Source: Sorghum bicolor (taxonomy: Eukaryota > Streptophyta > Magnoliopsida > Poales > Poaceae). From it: a stretch of DNA of 64,000 nucleotides. The position numbers and the translations under genes are program-made. Below the pieces are notes generated by a model that worked only from the letters and a program-made list of their open reading frames with translations, ran no database searches and was not told where the DNA came from. Of the stretch, positions 43,988 through 56,138 are shown piece after piece; the stretch's first letter is position 1; every line of letters starts with the position of its first letter. The stretch is from assembly GCF_000003195.3 (NCBI RefSeq), contig NC_012879.2, forward strand, positions 61,105,671 through 61,169,670, read 5' to 3'.

Positions 43988-46369
43988 ATGGCCACCGCCT
44001 TCGAGTCCCCGACCTCCTCCCCCGCCGCCGCGCCCTTCCACGACGACCCTTTCCTCCACTTCGACGGCTCGGCCCCCGCCGCCGACGGCTTCCCGGCCTC
44101 CCCGGACGCCTATGCGCCCTCCCCCTTCGGCATGCCCCACTCCAACGGCGACCTCCACGACGACCCTTTCGCCGCACCCGCTGACTCCAACGGTGGGCCC
44201 ATCCTCCCGCCGCCCACCGAGATGGGGCGCGAGGAGGGATTCCTGCTCCGCGAGTGGCGCCGGTATGGCAACGCTTCCCTTCCCCTCGCTTCTGCTGCCC
44301 AGATCTGCCATCCCCCGCTGTCTGCTTACAATAGATCTACGCCTCGGGTTCGGGTCGGCGGATCCCATCGTGCCGCGCCGACCTGCCTAGACTCAGCGCC
44401 CTTTGATAGATCTCACCACCTCATCGCAACTAGTAAATCCGTCGGTACTTGCTACTACACACACTACTTGATGGCAGTGCAGTGGCATGCAATTCCGCTG
44501 GTGATCTACTCAAAATTCAGTGCATAGGATGCGATCCTCGCTCAGTGGATCCATCAACCATTTCACGTCTCCCTCATACCTTACCTGCCAGTAGTTACCA
44601 AGTACATCAATTTATACTGCTTCCTTTTTCTATCATGTTGCGTTGTCTGCCTTAGAATTCTGCATAAGCGATGGACGCCTAATTCTTCTGCATACAACTA
44701 ATATAAGCGTCTGCAACTTCATTTTGCAATTTGCTAGACCGTGACATGCACATGCTTAAAAAAAGGGCTAGTGGAATCTAGGATGCAGTTTGTTTGGTTG
44801 TCATTACAGTAAAACACAAATGCATTGGTGGGGCTACCTTGCTGCTTTGTTAAATCATATAAAGCTTCAGCTTCACTGTTTGTGCATGGTTTGGTCGTAC
44901 TGTCATTAGTTTTTTTCCCTCCCTTGTAGGGCTGAGAAGCTTGCTGTGCCCACTGAACAGCTATGGTCTTGTTTAGTTTTTGGGTGTCACATCGGATGTT
45001 CCATGGGATATAGGGGTGTTCGGATACTAACTGAAAAAACTAATTACATAACTCGTATGGAAACCGCGAGACGAATTTATTAAGCTTAATTAATTTGTCA
45101 TTAGCACATGTGTGTTACTGTAGCAATTATGGGCTAATTAGACTTAAAAGATTTGTCTCGCGATTTCCATGGAAACTGTGTAATTAGTTATTTTTTATTT
45201 ATATTTAATGTTTCATGTATGTGTTCAAACATCGATGGGACAGAGTGAAAAGTTTTTGGCTAGGAACTAAACAGGGTCTATGTGTATGAACAACTCTATT
45301 TTTTGCTTCATAACATGCACTAGAGCATCAGTATTCAATCCTGGAATAGCACATCCGCATGTTTTAATTTATACCTTCTAGCAATTCCTCGTTTAGTTTA
45401 TTGTGCGTTTCGTTTGATATATTTCTTCACTATCAGCGATCCTGATAATCTTCCTGGGAGTAAGCCTTGATGTTGTTCTTATTTGTCCCTTGCTGTGTAT
45501 TATTTTATTTACCTATGTTCACTACTCTCAGTCTGCCTGTTGTAGTTTACTCTATCCTATTCTTCTGGTCATACGACAATTGCATAAAATGGCAGGGTAG
45601 TCAAGATAGGCATTGTAACCAGTATTAAATAATGGTTGCTGGTATTCTCTACCTTTCATTCTTCAAAGTGTATGCTAACACCAATGATCAACAGACAAAA
45701 TGCTATCCACCTTGAGAAAAAGGAGAAGAATGAGAAGGAGCTGAGGAGCCAAATCATCGTTGATGCTGAAGAGTTTAAGAAAGCTTTTGTTGAGAAGAGA
45801 AAGCTCAATGTTGAGACAAGCAAGGGCCAAAACCGTGACAGGGAGAAGGTATGATTGGGACCCTGTATATCCTATTCGTCTCTTTTTTAAGATGAAAACC
45901 TGGCCATTTTTATTTTCTTATTCTGCTGCTTTGTCGCCAGCTTTTCCTAGCAAACCAGGAAAAGTTCCATGCTGGTGCGGATAAGCAGTACTGGAAGGCG
46001 ATATCAGAACTTATCCCACATGAGATTGCTAACATCGAGAAGAGAGGGGCAAGGAAAGATAAGGAGAAGGAAAAGAAGCCTGGGATCGTGGTGATCCAGG
46101 GCCCAAAGCCTGGGAAGCCAACAGACATGGCACGGATGCGGCAGATATTGCTGAAGCTGAAGCACACTCCCCCACCACACATGAAGCCACCCCCGCCACC
46201 TGCTGCAGCCACTGGAAAGGATGGAGCACCAGCTGCTGCTGGAAAGGATGGAGCTAAGCCAGCAGCCCCTGCCAATGGCAGTGTCCCTGAGATGGAAAAG
46301 GCCGCCGCGGTGGCACCAGTGCCTGCAGCAGCACCACCAGCAGCAACTGAGCCGATTGCAGCTGCCTAA
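43988..46369 (+). CDS. CLC: Clathrin light chain
   Basis: Regulatory subunit that binds the clathrin heavy-chain hub during vesicle coat assembly. Three exons: 43988-44262, 45695-45848 and 45941-46369 (858 nt, 285 aa), joined in frame with GT-AG borders. Exon 1 encodes the acidic Pro/Ser-rich N-terminus with repeated HDDPF motifs. The sequence from about 85 to 150 ([10 protein letters not shown], then the lysine- and glutamate-rich exon 2) is the charged helical heavy-chain-binding region. Exon 3 gives [20 protein letters not shown] and [15 protein letters not shown], typical of plant light chains, and an Ala/Pro/Lys-rich tail. The length is in the plant range. Intron 1 (1.4 kb) holds a MITE. 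Confidence 0.95.
44965..45279. mobile_element. MITE in clathrin light chain intron 1
   Basis: GGTCTTGTTTAGTTTTTGGG at the left and GGAACTAAACAGGGTC at the right. It is related to the copy at 43,224-43,560. Confidence 0.75.
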
Positions 46370-46794
46370 TCTAATCATTTATGGTAGGAGGATGTGAAAA
46401 ATCTCTTATTTAGAGTTGTTGCAGAGGCGGTGGTGGTGAAACTGAAAACGTGTGAATTTCCGGCATGGTGGAGACATGCACTGTGTATTTGTTAAGGCAC
46501 CTCGATTCATTTACATTACTATATATTTTTATTGCATTTTGTAGAGAAGGGCATGTGTATCCTGGTTCATGGTAATAATAAGGTTGTATTAGGAGGATGT
46601 ATGTTTTGGTGGCTGTATTATGTTTCTTCTTCCAAGTGTTGGAAATTTTCCTTTGTTATAAAAACTGATTGTATTGTTCTGCTACTATCTGCTGCATATA
46701 TGGAGTATATTTTTGTGCATTTTGATCTATCTGAGCTAGGGATGCTTGACTTGCTTAATAGTTGTATATATATTTTGTTGTGAATCGTGTGTGG

Positions 46795-46800
46795 AATAAA
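46795..46800 (+). terminator. Polyadenylation signal candidate
   Basis: AATAAA about 430 bp after the clathrin light chain stop codon, followed by a T/G-rich stretch. It is the only perfect AATAAA in a suitable place. Confidence 0.45.
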
Positions 46801-47015
46801 CAGCTCTCTTGTGTTGATTATCTTCATTCAGGATGGATCCTGACTGGTTCCTTGTGCTGTTGCGATGTTTTTCTTCTAATTAAATGACATTTGATAAATC
46901 TCACAAAATCTGCTTGCTTTATTCCAACTTATGGATCATTTTAGCTTTGTTTTAAGCCAAGCCTCTTTTACTTAGACCAATTGTTAAAAAGTATATCAAC
47001 TAGCCTGTTCGCTTA

Positions 47016-47234
47016 GAGCAATGCTAATAATGCAGTCCATGTAAGGTTTTTTATAGCCTTTTTCAGTCCACTCATATAATAGTTAGCTATTGACTATTAA
47101 TATATGACTCACTTATTTCTTTCACAAAGTTTCTTGGTTCTTATGTCTAAGGTGGCTGTAAGCTTATAGACTGCTCTTCCTCTCTTCTTCATCTTAGCAT
47201 TTAGCTAGCTTACAACCAATTAATATACTTGCTC
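47016..47234. mobile_element. Tourist/PIF-type MITE with TTA duplication
   Basis: GAGCAATGCTAATAATGCAG at the left and AATATACTTGCTC at the right, flanked by TTA at 47,013-47,015 and 47,235-47,237. Confidence 0.7.
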
Positions 47235-47237
47235 TTA

Positions 47238-48009
47238 GAGCATCTCTAGCAGCTCCCTAATATGAGCCCTCATCTTCCATAAACGTATCATATTGAGGGA
47301 GACGATGCAATTTTGTTGCTCCAACAGCTCTTCAATAACATCTTTTTTTTTTGACCAAAAAACACCTCATCTCCCCTAAAAAACGGGACTTGCATCTCCC
47401 CAAGTAGATGGGGCCCACCCAAACTGCCCCACCCCAACTGTCGACCGGAGATACATGCTTGCTCGGAGATGGTTTGGCGGCAGCCCGAGGTCACGCTCAC
47501 GCACCACGACCCAGGTGTATGCCCCGCGCTCGCCGATGTGCTGCTTGCCGGTAGCCTGGAGGCCACTCACCCCGAACACGAGATGGCACGCAGCGCAGCA
47601 GCAACCTGCATGGCCACCAGCTGCGTGTTCGCGAGCTCTGTGTCGTTCTGGCAGGCCTTGCAGCACGACGAGTAAGAGGCTGCTTGATTGCCGATGTGCC
47701 CTGGTGCTTGCTTGCTTGCCGATGTGGCCCGATCTGACTGCTTGCTAGTGCCCCGATGGCTGCTTGCCAGTGCTTGCTTGCCTGCCGGCCACTTGTTCGC
47801 CGATAAGAGAAAGAGGCGTCAATGGGGGGAGAAAGAAGAGGCAGCAGGAAGAGAGGAAGGAGACAAATCTGACGGCTAGGTCCCATGGGTTGGGGAAGTT
47901 TTTTCACGATCTGCTAAAGCATCGTCCCCAATAATATAAAAAGGTAATATTGGAGGCCCCTAATATTATTTTATTGGGAATGAAATATTGGGGATCGTTA
48001 GAGATGCTC
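47238..48009. mobile_element. PIF/Harbinger-like non-autonomous element, 772 bp
   Basis: Terminal repeats GAGCATCTCTAGCAG and, inverted, GAGCATCTCTAACGA, with TTA at both borders (47,235-47,237 and 48,010-48,012). The outer parts are AT-rich. The middle (47,400-47,880) is GC-rich with degenerate GCTTGCTTGCCGATGTG-like repeats and short frames without recognisable domains. It could be acquired host DNA. Confidence 0.75.
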
Positions 48010-48325
48010 TTAGCTGCATGATTTAAAATAATGTTCGCAGATTTTTTTTTTTGAGAAAAAAATATTGTTAAATGACCAGCGGATTTGATAAATAATCTAA
48101 GTATTTTATGGAAGATCTAATTAAGCAAATTTGATGCCACAGATGCTGGTCTATTTTCATATTATAATATTATTATTGGTTAATGTTGGAGAAATTTGAT
48201 TTTGAAACAATGCTAGAGTGTGATTCGAAATTTGGAGAAATTTGATTTGAAATGATAGCAGATGGTCTTTCACTTGCAGCTGGCAGTGCATCCCTGTCCT
48301 GTCTCCTATCCAGCTATCCTGTCCG

Positions 48326-50665
48326 ATGGCTGCAGGTTCCTCCCCCTCCACCTCCAGCAGCCGGAGCCTCCTCGCCACCCGACCCTTGTTGCCGTTGAGG
48401 TCGACGACGAGGACGAGGACGAGGAGGCCGCCTCCATCCACATCCATCCCGCCTCGCCTCAGCTGTCTCCGACCGCCCTCTGCCTACTTTTACTCCTACT
48501 CCTCCCCGTCGGCGTCGTCGTACAACGGCTGGGCCGACCTCGCCGCGGCGCCCGACACCCCTTTCCCCTTCCCCTTCCCCCTCTCCCTCCCGCCGCAGCC
48601 CACCACGCATGGCCTCCTCGTGCTCCTCCCCACCGTCGCGCTCGCCCTCGCCCTCGCCCGCCTACCTCCCCTCCCCCTCCTCGCGGCCGCTTTCACCGCT
48701 GGATTCGCAGCCAGGCACCTGTCCTCCTCAGCGCAGCCAGAGTCCCCCCGCCGCCTCTCCGCCCTCCTCGCCGATCTCGATGCCCAGGCCTGCGCCTTGA
48801 GGGACGAGCTGCTCTCCGACGCCCGCCCGGGCCTCCTCGTCCAGGCCGTCGATCGCCTGCGCGATGCCGTCGCTGACGCCGCCAGAGTAGCCGCGCAACA
48901 AGGCGACACCGTGTCAGATGCGCTCGGACCGCTCTGGGAGGTCGTCGACTATCTCGGTGCCTGGGCTCGCCACGCCGTGCGGGACCTCAGCCTCAGCTCG
49001 CCAAGGAAGAAGCCTGCAAAAAGCAACAGCACTTCAGATGTTCAAGTCGTGGCCAATCCCAACAACCAGGCTACTGCTGCTCAACAGCAACAAGAAATTG
49101 GGAATAATAAGCCCGTGGATTCTACTCTGCAACAAGAGCCTTTTGCATTTGATCCTTCTATAGTCGATAATGCAAATGGAAGGCCGCTTGGCATGCTGCA
49201 GTTTGACGAGGATGACAATGGATCCAAGGATGCAGGAACCCGTGCTGACGCCACCGCCACTCTGGGGGTGGGGGATGCTCGGCTGGAGAGACTAGTGTCC
49301 AAGCACAGGCATCGGCGTGACCATGTGCAGAATGATGGCCCATTTCAAGGTGGTTCTACTAGGTTTTCCGCTGAATCCATGGAGTCATCTTTGCTGGAGA
49401 GGACGCTTGAAATCCGGGACAGGTCCTACAGGTTCAAGATTGAGCGCCACAGCGACAGTGGTAGCAAGGTGAGTGAAACACAAGACAGGACTGATGACGG
49501 CTTTGTCGATAATGCTGCTGGTTTGCATCCTTTATATGATGATGAAGGCGCCTCTGCTGATTCGGATGGCGAGGAGTTCAGCCGAAACGTCAAGGAAGCT
49601 GCAGAGATCTTGAGGAAGGCCAGGGAATCCATGATGGCCATGGCTGACGAAGAGACTGCGGATGCACTGCTGTACAAATCAGCTAGGCTCCTTTCCACAG
49701 CTGTAGCTTTGAGGCCAACGAGTCTGGTAGCAGTGGGTCAGCTAGGGAACACATACCTTCTCCACGGAGAGCTCAAGCTCAAGATTAGTCGTGAGCTGAG
49801 GACACTCTTGGCCAACAGCGGTGCTTTTCTGAATGGAAGGGAGCGTGTTTCACGGTCCAGGAAGGTAGATAGGAGAATCTTAAGCAGAGAGAGCATTTCA
49901 TCCGCTCTTGTCGATGTATGTGAGGAATGTGAAAGCCTTCTTGTTGAGGCTGGCAGAAGCTACAGGATGGCCCTCTCCATTGATTCAGGTGACGTCAAGG
50001 CATTGTACAATTGGGGACTAGCACTTATTTTCCGGGCACAACTACTTGCTGACATTGGACCGGTATGAGCTGCATTTTTTTATCAACTATGATGAATGGG
50101 AAGGTCTTGTTTATGCTCTAGAAATTCAAACTGCCAATAATCAATATCCACTTAGGCAAAAAAAAAAAGGGCTGAGGAACAGCGTCAATCTGCTAGTAAA
50201 ATGCAATGTTAGTTTATGCCTTGCTATTTGTGAAGAAGACTCGCAATATGTTCATGCTGATTTCATTTACTTGAAACATTGATGCAGGAGGCCGCAGTCG
50301 ATGCTGACCGGGTGTATCTTGCTGCAATTGATAAGTTTGATGCCATATTGTCGAGAAGCAACACTTATGCTCCAGAAGGTTTTTGACAACAATGCTCTGT
50401 TGTTAGCCATGTTTGGTGGTTTTGGTTGGATATATATTTGCTGATGCGGAACTGTTATGGCACTGCAGCTCTCTACAGATGGGGCACTGCACTGCAGCAG
50501 CGGTCCTATCTGCGGCCTCGGAACAGCAGGGATAAGGTGAGGCTTCTGGAGCAGGCGAAGAGCTTGTTCGAAGATGTGCTATATGTGGAAGCAGACAACA
50601 AGATGGTGAGGGAGGCGCTGTCATCGTGCATATCAGAGCTTAACTACCATGGCCGATGGTTATAG
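48326..50665 (+). CDS. TPR-like protein, probably plastid-targeted
   Basis: Three exons: 48326-50062, 50288-50378 and 50469-50665 (2,025 nt, 674 aa), with GT-AG borders and matching phases. The N-terminal 65 residues are rich in Ser, Arg and Pro and low in acidic residues, like a chloroplast transit peptide. A strongly hydrophobic stretch lies at about 96-130 and could span a membrane once or twice. The middle is acidic and of low complexity. From about residue 440 the protein is helical with TPR-like pairs (ALLYKSARLLSTAVALRPTS, SGDVKALYNWGLALIFRAQL, ALYRWGTALQQRSYL). It probably acts as a scaffold; no catalytic motif is visible. The start is the first ATG of the long frame. Confidence 0.85.
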
Positions 50666-51358
50666 ACAGTTTGTTTTGGCGGAGCAGCTGCGGGCCTATA
50701 TGAGCTACCTATCAGGAATCATGATTGCCGGATGAATCAATATAAGCAGCTAGGATGTGATTTACAGGACAGTAGTTTCCTCTGCCTCTTCTGCTTGTAG
50801 CAACTCAAGCGAGGAGAGAAACATAAGCTCAGTTTAGTTAGTCCTGCGATACAATGCAATATGATTCTTTGTATGGAATGTGTGGTTGAATCGAATACAT
50901 AATACAAATGAAAAAATGTGCCATCAATTTTGAGCTGAAAGAAGCATGCATGATGTGATTTGGTTGGTTTTCAGTTAAAAAGAGGGTTACACTACACTAG
51001 AACGGTAGAACCTGAAATGAGATGGCAAAGACAGAGAGAAAGAGAGGGCGATGATGACAAGCATGTCAGCAAACATGTTTTCACAAAGGGTAATAATGCA
51101 ACATCTGTCCCATGCATAGCAAGATGTTTTGGTTTCTCCTTTTTTCATGTGTTGCAACAGGTGGTATTAGTAACAACGACAGCAATTATTAGCAACTTCT
51201 TCTTTTTTTAATAATAATAAGAAGAAAAAACACTAGACGAGTCCTGTGTGCAATAGTCCATTTTCACGTTTGCAACTTTTGATTCAGGCTGCATTGTGTG
51301 ACATGCTCCAAACGAGGCTAAGTCTCAGCAGATGGCGAGCGAATAGCCTGTGGGTGGG
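50666..51358. other. Convergent 3' UTR region
   Basis: Lies between the stop codons of the TPR gene (plus) and the thioredoxin gene (minus). No further gene is seen. Confidence 0.5.
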
Positions 51359-54300
51359 CTACAAGAACCTCTCGACCGTTGTTGCTAGCGTGGTGTCCGT
51401 GACAGCCCCGATCACCGTCTCCTTCCTCTCCCCGTTCTTGAAAATCAAGATGGTGGGGATGCTTCTGATGCCGTACCTTGTCGCCACTTCCTGGTTCTTG
51501 TCAGTGTTGAGCTTGAGGCAGCGCAGCCTGCCGGTGTATGCTCTCGCCACGTCCGCGATGATAGGGTGCATCATACGGCAAGGGCCGCACCATGGTGCCC
51601 AGAACTCGACAAGCACCGGACACTCGCAGCCAAGGACGAGGTCATCCCAGGTCGACTCTGCTACATCCAGCACTGTAAAAAGGAAGAATGGTTAGCCTTA
51701 GCCATGTCAAGTCTCAGTCATCACAGCAGCCAAACGATGGTTTGCGTCCACCACAAGAGAAGCAGGTTGTGGGAACGTATGCGGATTCTTTTTTTTTTCG
51801 AAAGATCCATTACCGGCTTTCATTGAAAGAGATAAGAGCAAATTACAACATGAGATAGCGGCACAAGATGCGCCACTATCACTGTTTTGCCCAGGACCCA
51901 GAAGGCTGGTCCCAAGCCACCCCTGAGAAACTAATGGTGATTTACATTAATAATAAAAGACAACAAGTAAAAGGAAGTTTCCTAAATGGTAGGAACCAAT
52001 GTCAACTGTTGGTGAGTAAGCAGCTCCAGGTCTTGGTTCCCTGCCGTCGTCCAGTTACGCACTGCATCACAAATAGAATGCACAATTTGCTGGACCGTCT
52101 TGATTGTTTTCTTGAAAACCCTGCTGTTTCTTTCCAACCATAGCTCCCAGATAGTAAGGATGATGGCTGAACCCACTCCAGGACGAACTGATTGGGGTTT
52201 CAGCAATCAGCGAGACAAACCAATCTTGTAGGTGCTCAGTTTGAGTCTAGTTTTCAGGCATCAAGCACGGCATCTGAATCCAACGCCCCACCTGTTTCCA
52301 GATTTCCCTGGTCACTGGTCATTCACAGAAAAGATGATGTGTTGTTTCCAAATTCCTCAGACATAGTTGACAGAAATATTCGTTTGGCCATCCCCTTACT
52401 TGCAGGCGGGCTGCTGTCCAGATTCTATTTTGCAGCAGGAGCCATAAGACGAACTTGCACTTCGGAGGGGCTTTGATCTTCCAAAGTTGTGTTGCATACT
52501 CACACTTAGTCCTTGCAATGAAGTGTGCTGCATAGGCTGAGCTGGCCAAGTAGGAGCCATCTGATGTCAGCACTTATCTGATGGTGTCTTGCTGAAAATC
52601 AGCTAGTGTTATGTCTTCTAGCAATACCCAAAGTTGAGTGTATTCGATGATGATCTCGCGGCTTAGGTTGTGGTCAATATCACTGATCCACATATTATCA
52701 GCTAGCGCTTGGGCCATCGATCTATTTTTCCTTTTGCTATGTTTGTACAGCAGCGGGAATCGCGTAGCCAGAGCTTCACCATTAAGCCATCTTGAATTCC
52801 AGAAGGACGCTTTCTTACCATTTCCAAGCTGGACCACTGTTGCTGCATTGAAGAGGGCTCTATCTTCCTCGGTTATTGGAATCTGCAGGCCTTCCCAAGG
52901 TCTTGCTCTGGTGTCCCAGCTGAACCATAGCCATCTGAGCCTAAGCGATTGATTAAAAAGATCGAGGTCTTTGATGCCTAGACCGCCGTTTGGTTGTGGT
53001 GCACAGACTCATGTCCATGCCACCTTACATTTACCTCAGTGAGTTCCCCATCTCCAGCCCAAAGGAATTTTTTCCTCAGCTTATCAATTTCTTTCAAGAA
53101 TTGCTTTGACGCCTTGATCACTGTCAGTAGATAAACCGGCAGCGAGCTGAGCACAGATTTAACCAGCTCTCGCCAACCCGCAACATTGACAAGTTTTCCT
53201 TGCCAGCCAGCTTGCTTGCTCTTAGCTCTGTCTTGTATGTATTGCAAATGTACCATTCTCATCCTCCCAAGAGTGAGTGGCAGGCCCAGGTATTGGATAG
53301 GAAAGGAGACTCTTCTTCCTGTGAAGTCACCGAGTATCTCATCCATGTCGACATCCTCACATCTGACTGTGGCTACAGAGCTTTTTGCCATATTTATAAT
53401 TAGTCCAGTAGCCTCGCCGAATGCCTTCATTATCCGCATGATGCAGCTGATACCTTCCTTAATTGGGTTGGTGAAAATCATGACATCATCAGCATACAGA
53501 GAGAGACGAAGCCTGGCTTGTCGTCCTTTAAGCGGAGTCAAGTGTCCCTCTTCAGCAGCAATGTCAAAAATTCTGCTCAGCACATCCATCGCCAAGATGA
53601 ATAAATAAGGCGACAGAGGGTCGCCCTGTCTTAATCCCCGAGCATGCCTCAGTTTTGGACCTGCGCTCCCATTTAGCATGAAGAGAATCTGAGTAACGCT
53701 GTTAACCAGTTTGTCCACCTTGTACTGAAGCCCCTATGGCTCAACATCTCTAGGAGATACTCCCAGGAGGAACGTATGCGGATTCATATGTAAACAACAA
53801 GCTAGGGCACAGGAAGCCATCCCCCATCACCGAAACAACCATGCAATCACATGCTATCCGTGAGAATCTCCCTAACAAAGTTTGTTTACCTGATAGATAG
53901 GTGTGCTAATGCTGCACTATACTGAATGCACAGGAAATGGCAAGAGACCCCGCGCACGCGAATGCTATAAAGTGCAACCATAGATGTCAAGACTCTGCAG
54001 AACACACCTTGCTTAAGCCGCAGAACAATACTTTTATTAACTTTATTTATAATCAATGGGAAGAGCAGCAAATTAAAGGAAAAGGATCTTGGTGCTGCAC
54101 TAAAATGTAGGCCTTGTTTAGTTCGCGAAAAGAAAAAGATTTTGGGTACTGTAGCATATTTGTAGCTATAGTAATTAGTGTCCAATCATGGACTAATTAA
54201 GCTCAAAAGATTTGTCTTGCAAAAAACATGCAAACTATGCAACTAGTTATTTTTTTATCTATATTTAATACTGCATACATATGTCCAAACATTTAGTATG

Positions 54301-56138
54301 AAAAGTTTTTAGGTAGGAACTAAACGAGAAATTTCAATATTTAGGACTCCATTCACATGCCTCTCAAGATTTAGGACTCAATTCGTCTGCCTTTTAAAAA
54401 ATAGGACTGAACATGCGAATTGCTTCAAGATTTAGGATTTCAAGCATTTTGAGTCATTTCTTTTTTTTCTGAAATGTTTTCACCTCTCCCTGGCACCTAA
54501 AATGACCTAAGTGCCCCTTCATCTAACCAACCACCGGTCTTCTCGTCGTCCGCTCCAATCCAGGCAGCACGTCGCCTCGCCCACCACCTCCACGTATCTA
54601 TCCCTCCTGCTTCCGTCTTCCCAACCAACCACCCGATCTTTTTCCAGCCAAACCAACACACACACACCCTCCCAAGTCCCAACGGTAGCAGAGCGGCGGC
54701 AGCAAGTGGCCATCGAGGCGGACGCGGCGGCGAGGGCGGTTTCGGAGACGGCGCCCATGTCCCCGGACGCCGAGGCGGCGGCGGCGGGCCCGGCGCGCCC
54801 ACGCGGGTGGCTGAGGAAGCTCATCCCAAGAGCCTACCACCTACCCCGGAGCAGCCGGCGCTGGAGGCTGGCCACCCCGTCTGCCGCCAGCGCGTCCAGG
54901 CTCGCCTCGTCGCTGTCTCATGTGGTAGATGCAAGGGGCACTTTGGTCATTTTAGGTGCCATGGAGAGGTGAACACATTTCAGAAAAAATAGAAATGACT
55001 GAAAATGCCTGAAATCCTAAATCTTGAAGCAATTCGCATGTTCAGTCCTATTTTTTGAAAGGCAGACGAATTGAGTCCTAAATCTTGAGAGGCATGCGAA
55101 TTGAGTCCTAAATATTGAAATTTCTCGAACTAAACAAGGTCGTAATGTACCTATAGAACACTCACTTAAAAGAGGAAAAAGGAGAATAAACATGGTCAGT
55201 CTAGTTTATGAGTAGAGTATGTACATGCAGCATTCTAGATGCCCTGTTTACTATTCACCTAAAAATTTTCGTCCTATGCATAAAGCATTAAATATATTAT
55301 TAAAAAATAACTAATTACACAATTTGCATGTATTTTACTAAACGAATCTTTTAAGCATAACCTGTTTGCTTGGCTGAAAAGCTCTGAACGCTGATTTGTT
55401 GTGATTTGTTGTGAGAGAAAAACACTTCTGAATAGCTGCCAGATTTGGCAGATAAGCTCAAATGAACGGACTTACTTCTATGATTAGACACTAATTGTTA
55501 TAGTTATAAATATACTACAATACTCAAAAACTTTTCTTTTCGCGAACTAAACGAGGCCTAAGTAATTCAATTCATAAGCAGGCAGCTGCTAATGTACTAC
55601 TAGTCCTTATCACGCAATGATTACCACCGAAATAGTAATAGGTACTAGTACTCAATAGTGATTGATCAACTAAGCACAGCAATCTGCAGTAGTCAGTATG
55701 GAAAGGCGTGAACTGAACTTGGTTTCCCCTGTCAATAATCTTACACTCCCAGAAGCAGCTGCGGCGACGGTCCAACGATCCAATTCGATTCAATTAGAGT
55801 TGAAAGGATCAGATCGGTTTGGTAGGAAAATGAAAATCTGACCAAGGGGATTCGTAGGTCTTGAGCCGTTAGTTGCTGCAGCAGCAAGGAGTAGCACAGG
55901 ATCCGGGGGTCTAGAGATAGTTACCGTGTTGGTCGTCGATGGCGGCGGAGGCCTTGCTGTCGGCGCCCTCCGCGTGAGCCTTGGCCTTGCCGCGGAGGGA
56001 CGCGGAAGCGGCTACGGCGACTGATAGCTGCGGTGAGGGACGGAAGCGGAAGGAGAGGAAGGAGGCGGCAGTGCGGGAATGACGCGGGCGCCTGGTGCCG
56101 AGGGTAGCGGCGGCGATAGTCTCGGTGCCGGTGGCCAT
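51359..56138 (-). CDS. Thioredoxin m-type, chloroplast
   Basis: Small disulfide reductase of the plastid stroma, normally reduced by ferredoxin-thioredoxin reductase. Two coding exons: 56138-55925 (71 codons plus one base) and 51672-51359, which join in frame (528 nt, 175 aa). Exon 1 encodes an Arg/Ser/Ala-rich transit peptide. Exon 2 encodes the whole thioredoxin fold with active site WCGPC (Cys100, Cys103) and the cis-proline SIPT (Pro144). The donor is CAACACG|GTAACT and the acceptor CTTTTTACAG|TGCTGG. The intron is 4,252 bp and contains a LINE, a Pack-MULE-like element and MITEs. The coding sequence is undamaged, so the gene is probably functional if the intron is spliced. Confidence 0.9.
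51789..53768 (-). mobile_element. 5'-truncated LINE in the thioredoxin intron, 1,980 bp
   Basis: A 17-bp duplication (GGAACGTATGCGGATTC at 51,772-51,788 and 53,769-53,785) brackets the element, and a T run at its left end is the minus-strand poly(A) tail. Minus-strand coding: an RT palm with YADDVMIF (53,718-52,978), then thumb and linker (GIKDLDLFNQSLRLRWLWF) and a zf-RVT-like C-terminus (APPKCKFVLWLLLQNRIWTA), broken by one frameshift and a stop. The 5' part (endonuclease and RT fingers) is missing, as is usual for LINE insertions. Confidence 0.93.
54326..55126. mobile_element. Pack-MULE-like element, 801 bp
   Basis: Inverted terminal repeats of about 195 bp (54,326-54,522 and 54,932-55,126), both opening GAGAAATTTCAATATTTAGG when read inward, with only a few mismatches. 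A 9-bp duplication GAACTAAAC flanks the element (54,317-54,325 and 55,127-55,135). Long inverted repeats plus a 9-bp duplication define Mutator-like elements. The roughly 410-bp interior is sharply GC-rich, unlike the arms. No transposase is present. Confidence 0.92.
54523..54931 (+). other. GC-rich interior of the MULE, probable captured gene piece
   Basis: Contains an open plus-strand frame with SPDAEAAAAGPARPRGWLRK and LIPRAYHLPRSSRRWRLATP, which looks like the N-terminal exon of a host gene. I cannot name the parent. The frame continues into the right inverted repeat and stops there. Confidence 0.5.
55241..55558. mobile_element. MITE in reverse orientation with a smaller insertion
   Basis: Left end GCCCTGTTTACTATTCACCT and right end CGCGAACTAAACGAGGCC. 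A block at about 55,361-55,471 (CCTGTTTGCTTGGCTGAAAA ... CAAATGAACGG) is foreign to the family and is probably a second small element. Confidence 0.6.

Larger units (their letters stand above)
54111..55141. mobile_element. MITE of the GGCCTTGTTTAGTT family, split by a MULE
   Basis: The left part 54,111-54,325 starts GGCCTTGTTTAGTTCGCGAA. The right part is 55,127-55,141, ending AAACAAGGTC. The 801-bp MULE lies between them, within the last 15 bp of the MITE. Confidence 0.85.

Noticed and set aside
46004..46378. Minus-strand 121-124 aa frames opposite clathrin light chain exon 3
   Set aside because: Overlap a confident coding exon and lack motifs.
47288..47907. Possible small gene in the 772-bp TTA element
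   Set aside because: Frames on both strands are repeat-driven and of low complexity; no domain.
48314..48909. Minus-strand frames of 98 and 137 aa opposite the TPR gene
   Set aside because: Arg/Gly-rich mirror of a GC-rich transit-peptide region; no independent support.
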